Positions 1 through 5,549 of a stretch of 5,549 nucleotides of DNA are shown here, piece by piece. Both the position numbers and the translations under genes were made by a program. Every line of letters begins with the position of its first letter. Within the stretch, counting starts at the first letter, position 1. The stretch comes from Betaproteobacteria bacterium (GTDB lineage Bacteria; Pseudomonadota; Gammaproteobacteria; Burkholderiales; Rhodocyclaceae). The stretch is taken from the NCBI GenBank assembly GCA_028868235.1, contig JAGWUW010000194.1, positions 1 through 5,549 on the forward strand, written 5' to 3'. The notes under the pieces were generated by a model. It did not search any database and was not told where the DNA came from. It saw only the letters and a list, made by a program, of their open reading frames with translations.

Positions 1-649
1 CGCCCTAAACAAGGCGGACATGACGCGGCTCAAGCTGCTCAAACTGCTTTCGATGATCGACGGTGACGCCAACACCGGCGATCTGGAGCAGATCTTCCGG
101 GAAGAGTCGAAGCTATCCTACAGCCTGCTGCGTCTTGTCAATTCGGCAGCCATGGCTCCTCGCAGTCCGATTACCAGCTTTGGCCAAGCCATCAACCTGC
201 TGGGACGCAGGCAATTACAGCGCTGGCTACAACTGCTGGTCTACTCAGATCCGAACAACGGCCAACACCCGACTCCCCTGCTTCAGAAAGCCGCTGCCCG
301 CGGCCGCCTGATCGAATTGCTCGTTCCCGGCTTGGGCCTCGACCCGGCGCTGGAAAACCCGGGCGACATGGCATTCATGATCGGCACCTTCTCGCTGCTC
401 GATGTGTTGCTCAACATGTCGATGGCCGATATCCTCAGCCAATTGCCGCTACCGGAAGTTGCCCAACAGGCACTGGGCACCCATACCGGTCCATTCGGAA
501 AACTGCTGGCAGCAATCGATGCTGCCGACAGGCGCCACCTAGATACGGCCGCACAACAGCTCGAACAGTTGGGCATCAATGCCGAAACCTATCTCGATGC
601 GCAATTATCGGCCATCAGTTGGGCGGCAAAGATTCGTTCAACGAACTGA
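1..649 (+). CDS. HDOD-domain signalling protein, C-terminal part (probable EAL-HDOD/YuxH-like), 5' truncated
   Basis: The reading frame is open from base 2, with no stop before the window edge, so the first visible Met (base 20) is probably internal and the gene begins upstream. The visible 215 or so residues match the HDOD half of EAL-HDOD proteins (the YuxH/CdgJ type, usually about 400 residues). Recognisable segments are KLLKLLSMI, the LSYSLLRLVNSAA helix, the ITSFGQAINLLGRRQLQRWL stretch and a later FMIGTFSLLDVLL segment. HDOD domains are degenerate HD-superfamily domains that usually act as non-catalytic signalling or protein-interaction modules. In this family the N-terminal EAL domain either degrades or only binds cyclic di-GMP. 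No His-Asp pair is visible here; SLLD stands where an HD motif would sit. The EAL half is inferred from family resemblance, not seen. The stop TGA (647-649) directly abuts the stop of the opposing gene. A shorter, HDOD-only protein cannot be excluded. Confidence 0.85.
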   Translation, partial: ALNKADMTRLKLLKLLSMIDGDANTGDLEQIFREESKLSYSLLRLVNSAAMAPRSPITSFGQAINLLGRRQLQRWLQLLVYSDPNNGQHPTPLLQKAAARGRLIELLVPGLGLDPALENPGDMAFMIGTFSLLDVLLNMSMADILSQLPLPEVAQQALGTHTGPFGKLLAAIDAADRRHLDTAAQQLEQLGINAETYLDAQLSAISWAAKIRSTN

Positions 650-1291
650 TCAGCCGAAACGCCCTGACAGGAAGGGGTTGAACTGACGTTCCTCACCGAA
701 AGTAGACATCGGGCCATGGCCAGGGATGAACTCGACCTCGTCTCCTAGCGGAAAGAGCTGTTCCTTGATCGAACGGATCAGGGTGTCGTAATCACCACGC
801 GGGAAATCGGTGCGTCCAATCGATCCTTGGAATAGCACGTCACCGACCTGAGCCAGATGACTGGGTGCATGGAAAAAGACGACATGGCCTGGCGTGTGAC
901 CGGGGCAATGCAGGACGTCGAGCTCGATATCGCCAAAGGCCACCTTGTCGCCCCCCTTGAGCCAACGGGTCGGCTCGAAACTACGCACATTCGGGAAACC
1001 GAACATCTTGCTCTGCTGAGGCATGCCGTCGATCCAGAAGCGATCCTCTTCATGCGGACCTTCAACTGGCACACCGGTCAGCTCCACCAAGGCAGCGACA
1101 CCACCGGCGTGATCGATATGCCCGTGGGTGACCAGTATCTTCGCCAGGATCAGTTTCTCATCTTCCAGGACACGAAGGATTCGTTCGACGTCACCACCGG
1201 GATCAATCACCACCGCCTGACGAGTCTTCTCACACCAGAAAATAGTGCAGTTCTGTTCAAAGGGAGTAACCGGAACGATTTGATAGCGCAT
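650..1291 (-). CDS. MBL-fold metallo-hydrolase, YcbL / glyoxalase II-like
   Basis: This is a complete 213-residue metallo-beta-lactamase-fold hydrolase, the size of E. coli YcbL (about 215) and shorter than classical GloB (about 250), because it lacks the GloB C-terminal helical substrate domain. The signature THGHIDH gives ligands H56, H58, D60 and H61. The others are H132 (in CPGHTPGH), D151 (in QVGDVLF) and H192 (in PGHGP). The full set of seven residues for a two-metal centre is therefore present. No signal peptide is seen, so it is probably cytoplasmic. Members of this group are often annotated as hydroxyacylglutathione hydrolases (cleaving S-D-lactoylglutathione in methylglyoxal detoxification), but the physiological substrate of YcbL-type enzymes is less certain. 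The ATG at 1291 gives the typical N-terminus MRYQIVPVTPFEQNC; no good Shine-Dalgarno precedes it. The gene converges on the EAL-HDOD gene and diverges from the second HDOD gene, so it is probably monocistronic. Confidence 0.93.
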   Translation of the reverse strand: MRYQIVPVTPFEQNCTIFWCEKTRQAVVIDPGGDVERILRVLEDEKLILAKILVTHGHIDHAGGVAALVELTGVPVEGPHEEDRFWIDGMPQQSKMFGFPNVRSFEPTRWLKGGDKVAFGDIELDVLHCPGHTPGHVVFFHAPSHLAQVGDVLFQGSIGRTDFPRGDYDTLIRSIKEQLFPLGDEVEFIPGHGPMSTFGEERQFNPFLSGRFG

Positions 1292-1321
1292 GGCGATTCA
1301 GGAAGTGTTGGCTTGCTGTCG

Positions 1322-1330
1322 ATTATCGCA
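1322..1330 (-). promoter_or_regulatory. candidate extended -10 promoter for the MBL-fold hydrolase
   Basis: Read on the minus strand this is TGCGATAAT: a hexamer matching TATAAT at five of six positions, preceded by the TGn extended -10 element. No convincing -35 hexamer sits 15-19 bases upstream (GC-rich there), which fits the extended -10 class. Transcription would start near 1315, giving a leader of about 24 bases before the ATG at 1291. This is a consensus match only. Confidence 0.4.
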
Positions 1331-1341
1331 CGGCACTGCTC

Positions 1342-1370
1342 TTGCCCGCCGACGTCGCCCCCCTTACACT
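1342..1370 (+). promoter_or_regulatory. candidate sigma70-type promoter for the stand-alone HDOD gene
   Basis: TTGCCC (1342-1347) and TACACT (1365-1370) are separated by exactly 17 bases; each matches its consensus hexamer at four of six positions. A start near 1377 would leave a leader of about 35 bases before the ATG at 1412. It lies just beyond the oppositely directed extended -10 at 1322-1330, so the two promoters would be back to back in the 120-base divergent region. It is a moderate match in GC-rich DNA. Confidence 0.4.
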
Positions 1371-1411
1371 CCACGTGCCCGAATTGAAAGACTCTTCGAA
1401 AGCCTACCCAC

Positions 1412-2269
1412 ATGCTCGACCACGCGTTGCCCGACATCGATTCCTGGACCCTGATGTTCAGCAACAACGGGCTGCCTATCTTGCGCGTGACCAAGCGGCG
1501 GCTGGAAGAGATGCGCACCGACCTCGACCGTGTCGACGCACGCGAACTGGCCCGACTGATCCTACAGGACCCGATCATGACCGTGCGTGTCCTGGCCTTT
1601 ACGCAACCAATACGTGGCCGCTCGCTGCAGCACGACATCACAACCATCGCCAGCGCGGTGATGATGGCCGGCATCGAACCTTTTTTCAATCGCTTCCATG
1701 AATTGTTCACCATCGAAGATCAAGTCAAGGAAGCCGGCCCACAGGCCCTGCTCGGCATCCTGCAAATCATCCGGCGCGCTCAGCGGGCAGCGGACTACGC
1801 TCAGGAATGGGCGATCTGGCGTCACGACATCAACATGGAAGAAGTGCGGATCGCCGCTCTGCTTCATGACATCTCCGAAATCCTCGTCTGGTGTACCGCC
1901 CCGAAACTGGGATTGGCCATTCAGGAAATGCAAAGAATCCACCCCGGCATGCGCAGTGCCGATGCACAGAAAGAAGTGCTGGGTTTCACTTTTCAGGACA
2001 TCCAGAGGGAACTTTGCCGCGTCTGGCATTTGCCCAAACTGCTGCAAACCCTGATTGACGACGACAACGCCGAGCAAGCACGCGTCAAGAACGCCACCCT
2101 AGCGGTTCAGCTGGCCCGCCATTCCTCACACGGCTGGGACGACCCGGCCCTGCCCGACGACTACATCGCGATCGGCCAGTTGCTCAACATCACGCCGGAA
2201 GCCGTTCGCCAACGCCTGGGACTGGAACCCATGCCGGCCCGCGAAGCGGATGGCCAGGATATCGTCTAA
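1412..2269 (+). CDS. stand-alone HDOD domain-containing protein
   Basis: This is a complete 285-residue protein consisting mainly of one HDOD domain. After a short N-terminus (residues 1-20) comes the helical region typical of the family: ELARLILQDPIMTVRVLAF (about 45-63) with a following segment around 76-92 in the place of the usual conserved helix. The second half contains ALLHDISEIL with H152-D153, then a VWHLPKLLQTLI segment (about 204-215) where family members usually have W-x-LP followed by paired histidines. Here that site reads IDDDN, and the first histidine of a canonical HD site is not evident (QRAADYAQ, about 124-131). A metal-dependent phosphohydrolase activity is therefore unlikely, and a regulatory or scaffold role is inferred. 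No membrane segment or output domain is seen. An in-frame TGA at 1385-1387 and no other start make the ATG at 1412 the only reasonable choice; only a weak GAAAG (1398-1402) precedes it at 9 bases. It diverges from the hydrolase gene and converges on uup. Confidence 0.9.
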   Translation: MLDHALPDIDSWTLMFSNNGLPILRVTKRRLEEMRTDLDRVDARELARLILQDPIMTVRVLAFTQPIRGRSLQHDITTIASAVMMAGIEPFFNRFHELFTIEDQVKEAGPQALLGILQIIRRAQRAADYAQEWAIWRHDINMEEVRIAALLHDISEILVWCTAPKLGLAIQEMQRIHPGMRSADAQKEVLGFTFQDIQRELCRVWHLPKLLQTLIDDDNAEQARVKNATLAVQLARHSSHGWDDPALPDDYIAIGQLLNITPEAVRQRLGLEPMPAREADGQDIV

Positions 2270-2273
2270 CCGT

Positions 2274-2296
2274 CGCTTGGTGTGCCTGGCTAAGCG
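2274..2296 (+). terminator. weak hairpin in the convergent gap, possible terminator of the HDOD gene
   Basis: In the 42-base gap between the HDOD stop (2269) and the uup stop (2312), bases 2274-2281 can pair with 2289-2296 (CGCTTGGT with GCTAAGCG, including two G-U pairs) around a 7-base loop. No T-run follows, so it is not a standard intrinsic terminator. On the opposite strand the G-U pairs become A-C mismatches, so it would favour plus-strand transcripts. Confidence 0.25.
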
Positions 2297-2311
2297 GGTA
2301 GCGCCAACGAT

Positions 2312-4234
2312 CTACGCCTGACCACCGGCACGACTCTCCAGCACCTCCCAGCGCTCCAGCAAAACCATCAGCTCATCGTCGATCAGCGCCAGACGCTCGG
2401 CTGCTTTCTGCGCCACCTGCGGATCGGTCTGGTAGATCGCCGGGTCTTCGAGCCGCCTGCTCAGGTCGGCCTGCTCACCTTCCAGTGCCGCGATCTTGTC
2501 GGGTAGCCCCTCGAGTTCGCGCTGCTCTTTCCAGGACAACTTGTCGCTCTTCGGCTTGACCGGCTCGGCTGCCTTGACCACAGGCTTCACCTCCGCCTTG
2601 GCCTTGGCCGTCTCCTTGGCGACGCTGGCCTTGTATGCCGCCCAGTCGCTGTACCCGCCAGCATACTCGCGCCACTGGCCATCGCCTTCGGCGGCGATAG
2701 TCTGCGTCACGACATTGTCGAGGAAGGTCCGATCGTGGCTGACCAGGAACAGCGTTCCTTCATAGTTCTGCAGCAGTTCCTCGAGCAGCTCCAGGGTTTC
2801 GATATCGAGATCGTTGGTCGGCTCGTCAAGGACCAGCACGTTCGCGGGCTTGGCAAACAGACGGGCTAGCAGCAGCCGATTGCGCTCGCCACCAGACAGC
2901 GAACTGACCGGCGAGCGCGCCCGTTCCGGGGCAAACAAGAAGTCTTCGAGATAGCCGATGACGTGCTTGCGAGCGCCGCCAATCTCGACATAGTCCGACC
3001 CCGGCGAAATGATATCGGCCAGCGTCGAGTCCGGATTAAGCTGGGTACGAAACTGGTCGAAGTAGGCAATTTCCATCTTCGTTCCCTGGCGGACTGTGCC
3101 GGAATCCGGCTGCAATTCGCCAAGGATCAGGCGCAGTAGCGTGGTCTTGCCGGCGCCGTTGGGTCCAATCAGGCCGATCTTGTCGCCGCGCTGAATACGA
3201 GATGAGAAATCACGGACGATCTGCCTCTGGCCGTAGGTTTTATTAACGTGATCCAGTTCGGCCACCAGTTTACCGCTCTTGTCGCCAGCATCGAGGTGCA
3301 GATTGACCTTGCCCATCCGCTCGCGCCGCGCCTGACGCTCGGCCCGCAACTTGTCGAGACGCTGGACACGGAAGACGGCGCGTGTGCGCCGTGCTTCGAC
3401 GCCCTTGCGTATCCACACCTCTTCTTCCTTGAGCAGCTTGTCAGCACGCGCATTCGCCAGCGACTCCTCGTGCAACATGGCTTCCTTGCGCTGCTGGTAC
3501 TGCGTGAAGCTGCCGGGAAAGCTGGCCAGCTTGCCGCGATCGAGCTCAACGATGCGCGTGCACACGCGGTCGAGGAAGGAGCGGTCATGGGTGATGAAGA
3601 AGAGGCTGACACCGCTTTCGATAAGCAGGCTTTCCAGCCATTCGATGGCGGCGATATCGAGGTGGTTGGTTGGCTCGTCAAGGAGCAACACTTCCGGCGC
3701 CACGGCCAGGGCCTGGGCCAGTGCCAGACGTTTTTTCTGCCCCCCCGACAGGGAGCCGACATTCGCTTCCGGATCGAGCCCGAAACGGTCGATAACGCGC
3801 TCAGCCTGCACCTCGTAGGCCCAGGCGCCGCGCGCCTCGAGTTCGTGCTGCAGCGTGTCCATGCGGGCGAGCAGGGCGTCGTGGTTGCCCTGACCGTCGG
3901 CTAACTGGTGGGAGACTGCATGGTATTCGGCAAGCAGTGCCGAGGTTTCACCCATGCCAGAAACAACCGCCTGAAAAACGCTCATTGCCGGGTCGAAGGG
4001 CGGCTCCTGCGGAACATAGCCGACCCGGATGCCGGGCTGCACCCAAACCTCGCCGTCATCCAGCCGCCCCTTCCCTGAGCCGGCCGCCATCGCAGCCAAC
4101 AGGGAGGATTTACCGGTGCCGTTACGGCCAATCAGGGCTACCCGTTCGCCTGGATCGAGCTGGAAATCGGCGTGATCGAGAAGCGGTACGTGGCCGTAGG
4201 CGAGACAGGCATCGGAAAGTTTGAGGTAAGGCAT
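2312..4234 (-). CDS. uup: ABC-F family ATPase Uup
   Basis: This is a 640-residue soluble ABC protein with two nucleotide-binding domains and no membrane segment, close in length to E. coli Uup (635). NBD1 has Walker A GRNGTGKS (36-43), signature LSGGQ (162-166), Walker B LLLDEP (183-188, catalytic E187) and H216. NBD2 has GPNGAGKT (357-364), LSGGE (446-450), LVLDEP (467-472, E471) and H500. The charged inter-domain linker (about 237-330) holds the EEEVWIRKGVEARRTR block typical of Uup, as does the SDYVEIGGARKHVIGYLEDFLF block in NBD2. A Lys/Ala/Pro-rich tether (540-563) leads to a C-terminal coiled coil (about 566-635), which in E. coli Uup binds branched DNA. ABC-F proteins act on the ribosome; E. 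coli Uup is also linked to precise transposon excision and replication-intermediate processing. The ATG at 4234 (MPYLKLSDA) fits family N-termini better than an in-frame TTG at 4243, which lies at the end of a terminator U-tract. No Shine-Dalgarno precedes either. Confidence 0.96.
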   Translation of the reverse strand: MPYLKLSDACLAYGHVPLLDHADFQLDPGERVALIGRNGTGKSSLLAAMAAGSGKGRLDDGEVWVQPGIRVGYVPQEPPFDPAMSVFQAVVSGMGETSALLAEYHAVSHQLADGQGNHDALLARMDTLQHELEARGAWAYEVQAERVIDRFGLDPEANVGSLSGGQKKRLALAQALAVAPEVLLLDEPTNHLDIAAIEWLESLLIESGVSLFFITHDRSFLDRVCTRIVELDRGKLASFPGSFTQYQQRKEAMLHEESLANARADKLLKEEEVWIRKGVEARRTRAVFRVQRLDKLRAERQARRERMGKVNLHLDAGDKSGKLVAELDHVNKTYGQRQIVRDFSSRIQRGDKIGLIGPNGAGKTTLLRLILGELQPDSGTVRQGTKMEIAYFDQFRTQLNPDSTLADIISPGSDYVEIGGARKHVIGYLEDFLFAPERARSPVSSLSGGERNRLLLARLFAKPANVLVLDEPTNDLDIETLELLEELLQNYEGTLFLVSHDRTFLDNVVTQTIAAEGDGQWREYAGGYSDWAAYKASVAKETAKAKAEVKPVVKAAEPVKPKSDKLSWKEQRELEGLPDKIAALEGEQADLSRRLEDPAIYQTDPQVAQKAAERLALIDDELMVLLERWEVLESRAGGQA

Positions 4235-4241
4235 TGGTCGC

Positions 4242-4269
4242 AATAAAAACGGCGCCCCGCTGGGCGCCG
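4242..4269 (-). terminator. rho-independent terminator of the chemotaxis gene
   Basis: On the minus strand an 8-bp perfect stem (CGGCGCCC with GGGCGCCG, bases 4250-4257 and 4262-4269) closes a 4-base loop and is followed directly by TTTTTATT. This is a textbook intrinsic terminator about 37 bases after the chemotaxis gene stop. Its U-tract ends within 8 bases of the uup ATG and overlaps an alternative TTG codon. No T-run lies on the plus-strand side, so it acts in one direction. Confidence 0.85.
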
Positions 4270-4285
4270 CGTTGGGAAGGCAACA

Positions 4286-4291
4286 ATTTTA
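4286..4291 (-). promoter_or_regulatory. possible -10 element for uup
   Basis: TAAAAT on the minus strand matches TATAAT at five of six positions and lies between the chemotaxis gene stop and the terminator hairpin. No acceptable -35 hexamer is present at 15-19 bases, and it lacks the TGn extension. A start near 4279 would place the terminator hairpin inside a 45-base uup leader. Support is weak; it is listed because uup needs some promoter beyond the terminator. Confidence 0.2.
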
Positions 4292-4306
4292 CAACCTACT
4301 GGACGA

Positions 4307-5549
4307 TCACGTACGAAAGCGCGACAACTGGGCCTGCAATTCCGCAGCCAGTCGCTGCAAGTTCAGCGCCCGCTCGCTGTTGCGGACAGCGCGGTGGTTA
4401 CTGTTTTCGGCTGCCCCCGCAATTTTTTCGACCAAGCTGGCAATATCCTGGCTGGAGGCGCTCTGTTCCAGCGTACTGTCGGCAATGTCGTGAACGACGG
4501 CAACGGTCTCCTGCGCCCTCTGGTCGATCTGTTCCAGCGAATCGCCAGCCAGGCGGGCCATGCCGACGGTACCGCCCATATTGGTGCTGAGATCCTGCAT
4601 GCGCTGGACGGCATGGCGGGTCTCTTCCAGGATCGCGGAAACGGTGGTCTCGATTTCCCGAGTGGACAGAGAAGTCCGCTCGGCCAGTTTGCGCACCTCG
4701 TCGGCAACAACGGCAAAACCCCTTCCCTGCTCGCCGGCGCGGGCTGCCTCGATTGCCGCATTCAGAGCGAGCAGGTTAGTCTGGTCGGCAATCTCGCGGA
4801 TCACCCCAACCACACTTGAAATCTGCTTGGAGCGCTCACCGAGCGACTCGATCAGGGTGGCCGACTCAGTAATATCGCCGGCGACACGCTCTAGTTCATT
4901 CATCGTCCGATAAACCACATCACGCCCTGACTCGGTCACTACCTTGGCCTCCGAAGAGATTTGTGCTGCATGCTTGGCGCTGTCCGCCACATGGGTGATG
5001 CTCACCGACAACTCCTCGACCGAGGCCGCAATACCTGATGCTGAGGCGGAAGCCTGCTCCGAGGAGTCACGAGCTGAAGCGGCAGCATCCTGCAACCCGT
5101 TGGCGGCTACGCCCAACTGAGCAGACGAATCGGCTACCCCACTGACCAATGTGCGCATGCTTTCGGCCATATTGTTGAACGCCTGCGCAATGATGTGCAC
5201 TTCGTTGCGACTGCCCGCCTCGGCGCCCGGTATCACCGCACGCAAGTCACCCGCGGCAATGCGCTCGACGTCCTGAACCATTCCGCTCAATGAGCGCAGG
5301 CGGACGTTGACCAGAAAGTAAACCAGCGTAGCCAGCAGCAGCGCTGCCGCAATACTGACGATGACGACCAGATTGCGCAAGGCGTGGCTTTCTTCGAGAT
5401 ATTCGTCGAGCCAGCTACCGGTACCCACGGTCCAGCCCCAAGCCGACGAGGTTGCGGCAAAAATAATTTTATCGCGCGTCGATCCGGCCACATCGGTCAT
5501 CTGATAGCGGAAAAGGCCGCTCTTGCGCTCAAGCATCTGATGAAGAATC
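4307..5549 (-). CDS. methyl-accepting chemotaxis protein (Cache-HAMP-MCP signal), N-terminally truncated by the window
   Basis: The frame is open to the window edge past the first visible Met (5536), so the start lies outside. Numbering from that Met, residues 1-50 look like the end of a periplasmic Cache-type sensor ([13 protein letters not shown] is typical of the last strands). A single transmembrane helix follows at about 56-76, a HAMP domain at about 77-128 (ending in [16 protein letters not shown]), and then the cytoplasmic signalling hairpin to residue 409. The conserved tip is at about 246-288 ([45 protein letters not shown]; its centre around E263-R282 contacts CheA and CheW). About 140 residues on each side of the tip suggest the 40-heptad class common in beta- and gammaproteobacteria. 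The C-terminus ([10 protein letters not shown]) has no NWETF-like pentapeptide for tethering CheR/CheB. A missing N-terminal transmembrane helix and the rest of the sensor are expected upstream. The ligand cannot be told. A strong terminator follows. Confidence 0.95.
   Translation of the reverse strand, partial: ILHQMLERKSGLFRYQMTDVAGSTRDKIIFAATSSAWGWTVGTGSWLDEYLEESHALRNLVVIVSIAAALLLATLVYFLVNVRLRSLSGMVQDVERIAAGDLRAVIPGAEAGSRNEVHIIAQAFNNMAESMRTLVSGVADSSAQLGVAANGLQDAAASARDSSEQASASASGIAASVEELSVSITHVADSAKHAAQISSEAKVVTESGRDVVYRTMNELERVAGDITESATLIESLGERSKQISSVVGVIREIADQTNLLALNAAIEAARAGEQGRGFAVVADEVRKLAERTSLSTREIETTVSAILEETRHAVQRMQDLSTNMGGTVGMARLAGDSLEQIDQRAQETVAVVHDIADSTLEQSASSQDIASLVEKIAGAAENSNHRAVRNSERALNLQRLAAELQAQLSRFRT

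Noticed and set aside
857..1387. Long plus-strand open frame (176 codons) opposite the hydrolase gene
   Set aside because: It is antisense to a well-conserved MBL-fold gene, has no recognisable domain, and its composition follows from the codon bias of the minus-strand gene.
1207..1713. 168-codon minus-strand frame spanning the divergent region and the start of the HDOD gene
   Set aside because: It overlaps the starts of two well-supported genes and both candidate promoters, and shows no family resemblance.
2270..2311. Strong bidirectional terminator in the convergent gap
   Set aside because: Only a wobble-containing hairpin without a T-run is present, so it is listed as a weak feature only.
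3248..3904. 218-codon plus-strand open frame opposite uup
   Set aside because: It lies wholly within uup, whose Walker and signature motifs are intact in the minus frame; open antisense frames are common in GC-rich genes.
4235..4243. TTG at 4241-4243 as the uup start (three residues longer)
   Set aside because: The codon falls in the terminator U-tract, has no Shine-Dalgarno, and the ATG at 4232-4234 gives an N-terminus like other Uup proteins.
1..5549. Mobile element, CRISPR array, defence system or RNA gene
   Set aside because: No terminal inverted repeats, transposase or integrase, spaced repeats, tRNA or rRNA-like segments were seen; nearly all of the window is covered by five conserved genes.

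Overview
The window looks like an ordinary stretch of chromosome from a GC-rich proteobacterium, most likely a betaproteobacterium and perhaps Rhodocyclales. That placement rests on protein style (an EAL-HDOD protein, a YcbL-type hydrolase, a full-length Uup, a cytosine/guanine-rich third-position codon bias) and was not tested by any search. No transposon, phage, plasmid, tRNA, rRNA or CRISPR signature is visible, and codon use looks uniform across all five genes.

Layout. Bases 1-649 (+) hold the C-terminal HDOD part of a protein whose start lies outside the window, probably an EAL-HDOD signalling protein. It runs head-on into a YcbL/glyoxalase-II-like metallo-beta-lactamase-fold hydrolase (650-1291, -); the two stop codons touch with no base between them. 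A 120-base divergent intergenic region (1292-1411) carries candidate promoters for that hydrolase and for a second, stand-alone HDOD protein (1412-2269, +). After a 42-base convergent gap comes uup (2312-4234, -), an ABC-F ATPase with two nucleotide-binding domains and a C-terminal coiled coil. Upstream of it on the same strand is a methyl-accepting chemotaxis protein (4307 to beyond the window end, -), cut at its N-terminal sensor domain. A strong intrinsic terminator for the chemotaxis gene lies in the 72-base gap, and its U-tract reaches almost to the uup start codon.

How the genes relate. Three of the five genes (two HDOD proteins and the chemoreceptor) belong to signalling families, but gene orientation rules out a single operon. 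The hydrolase and Uup are widely conserved housekeeping-type proteins. I see no evidence of a novel multi-gene system. The points most worth a second look are the terminator pressed against the uup start, the zero-gap convergent stops with two abutting palindromes, and the HDOD / hydrolase / HDOD arrangement.
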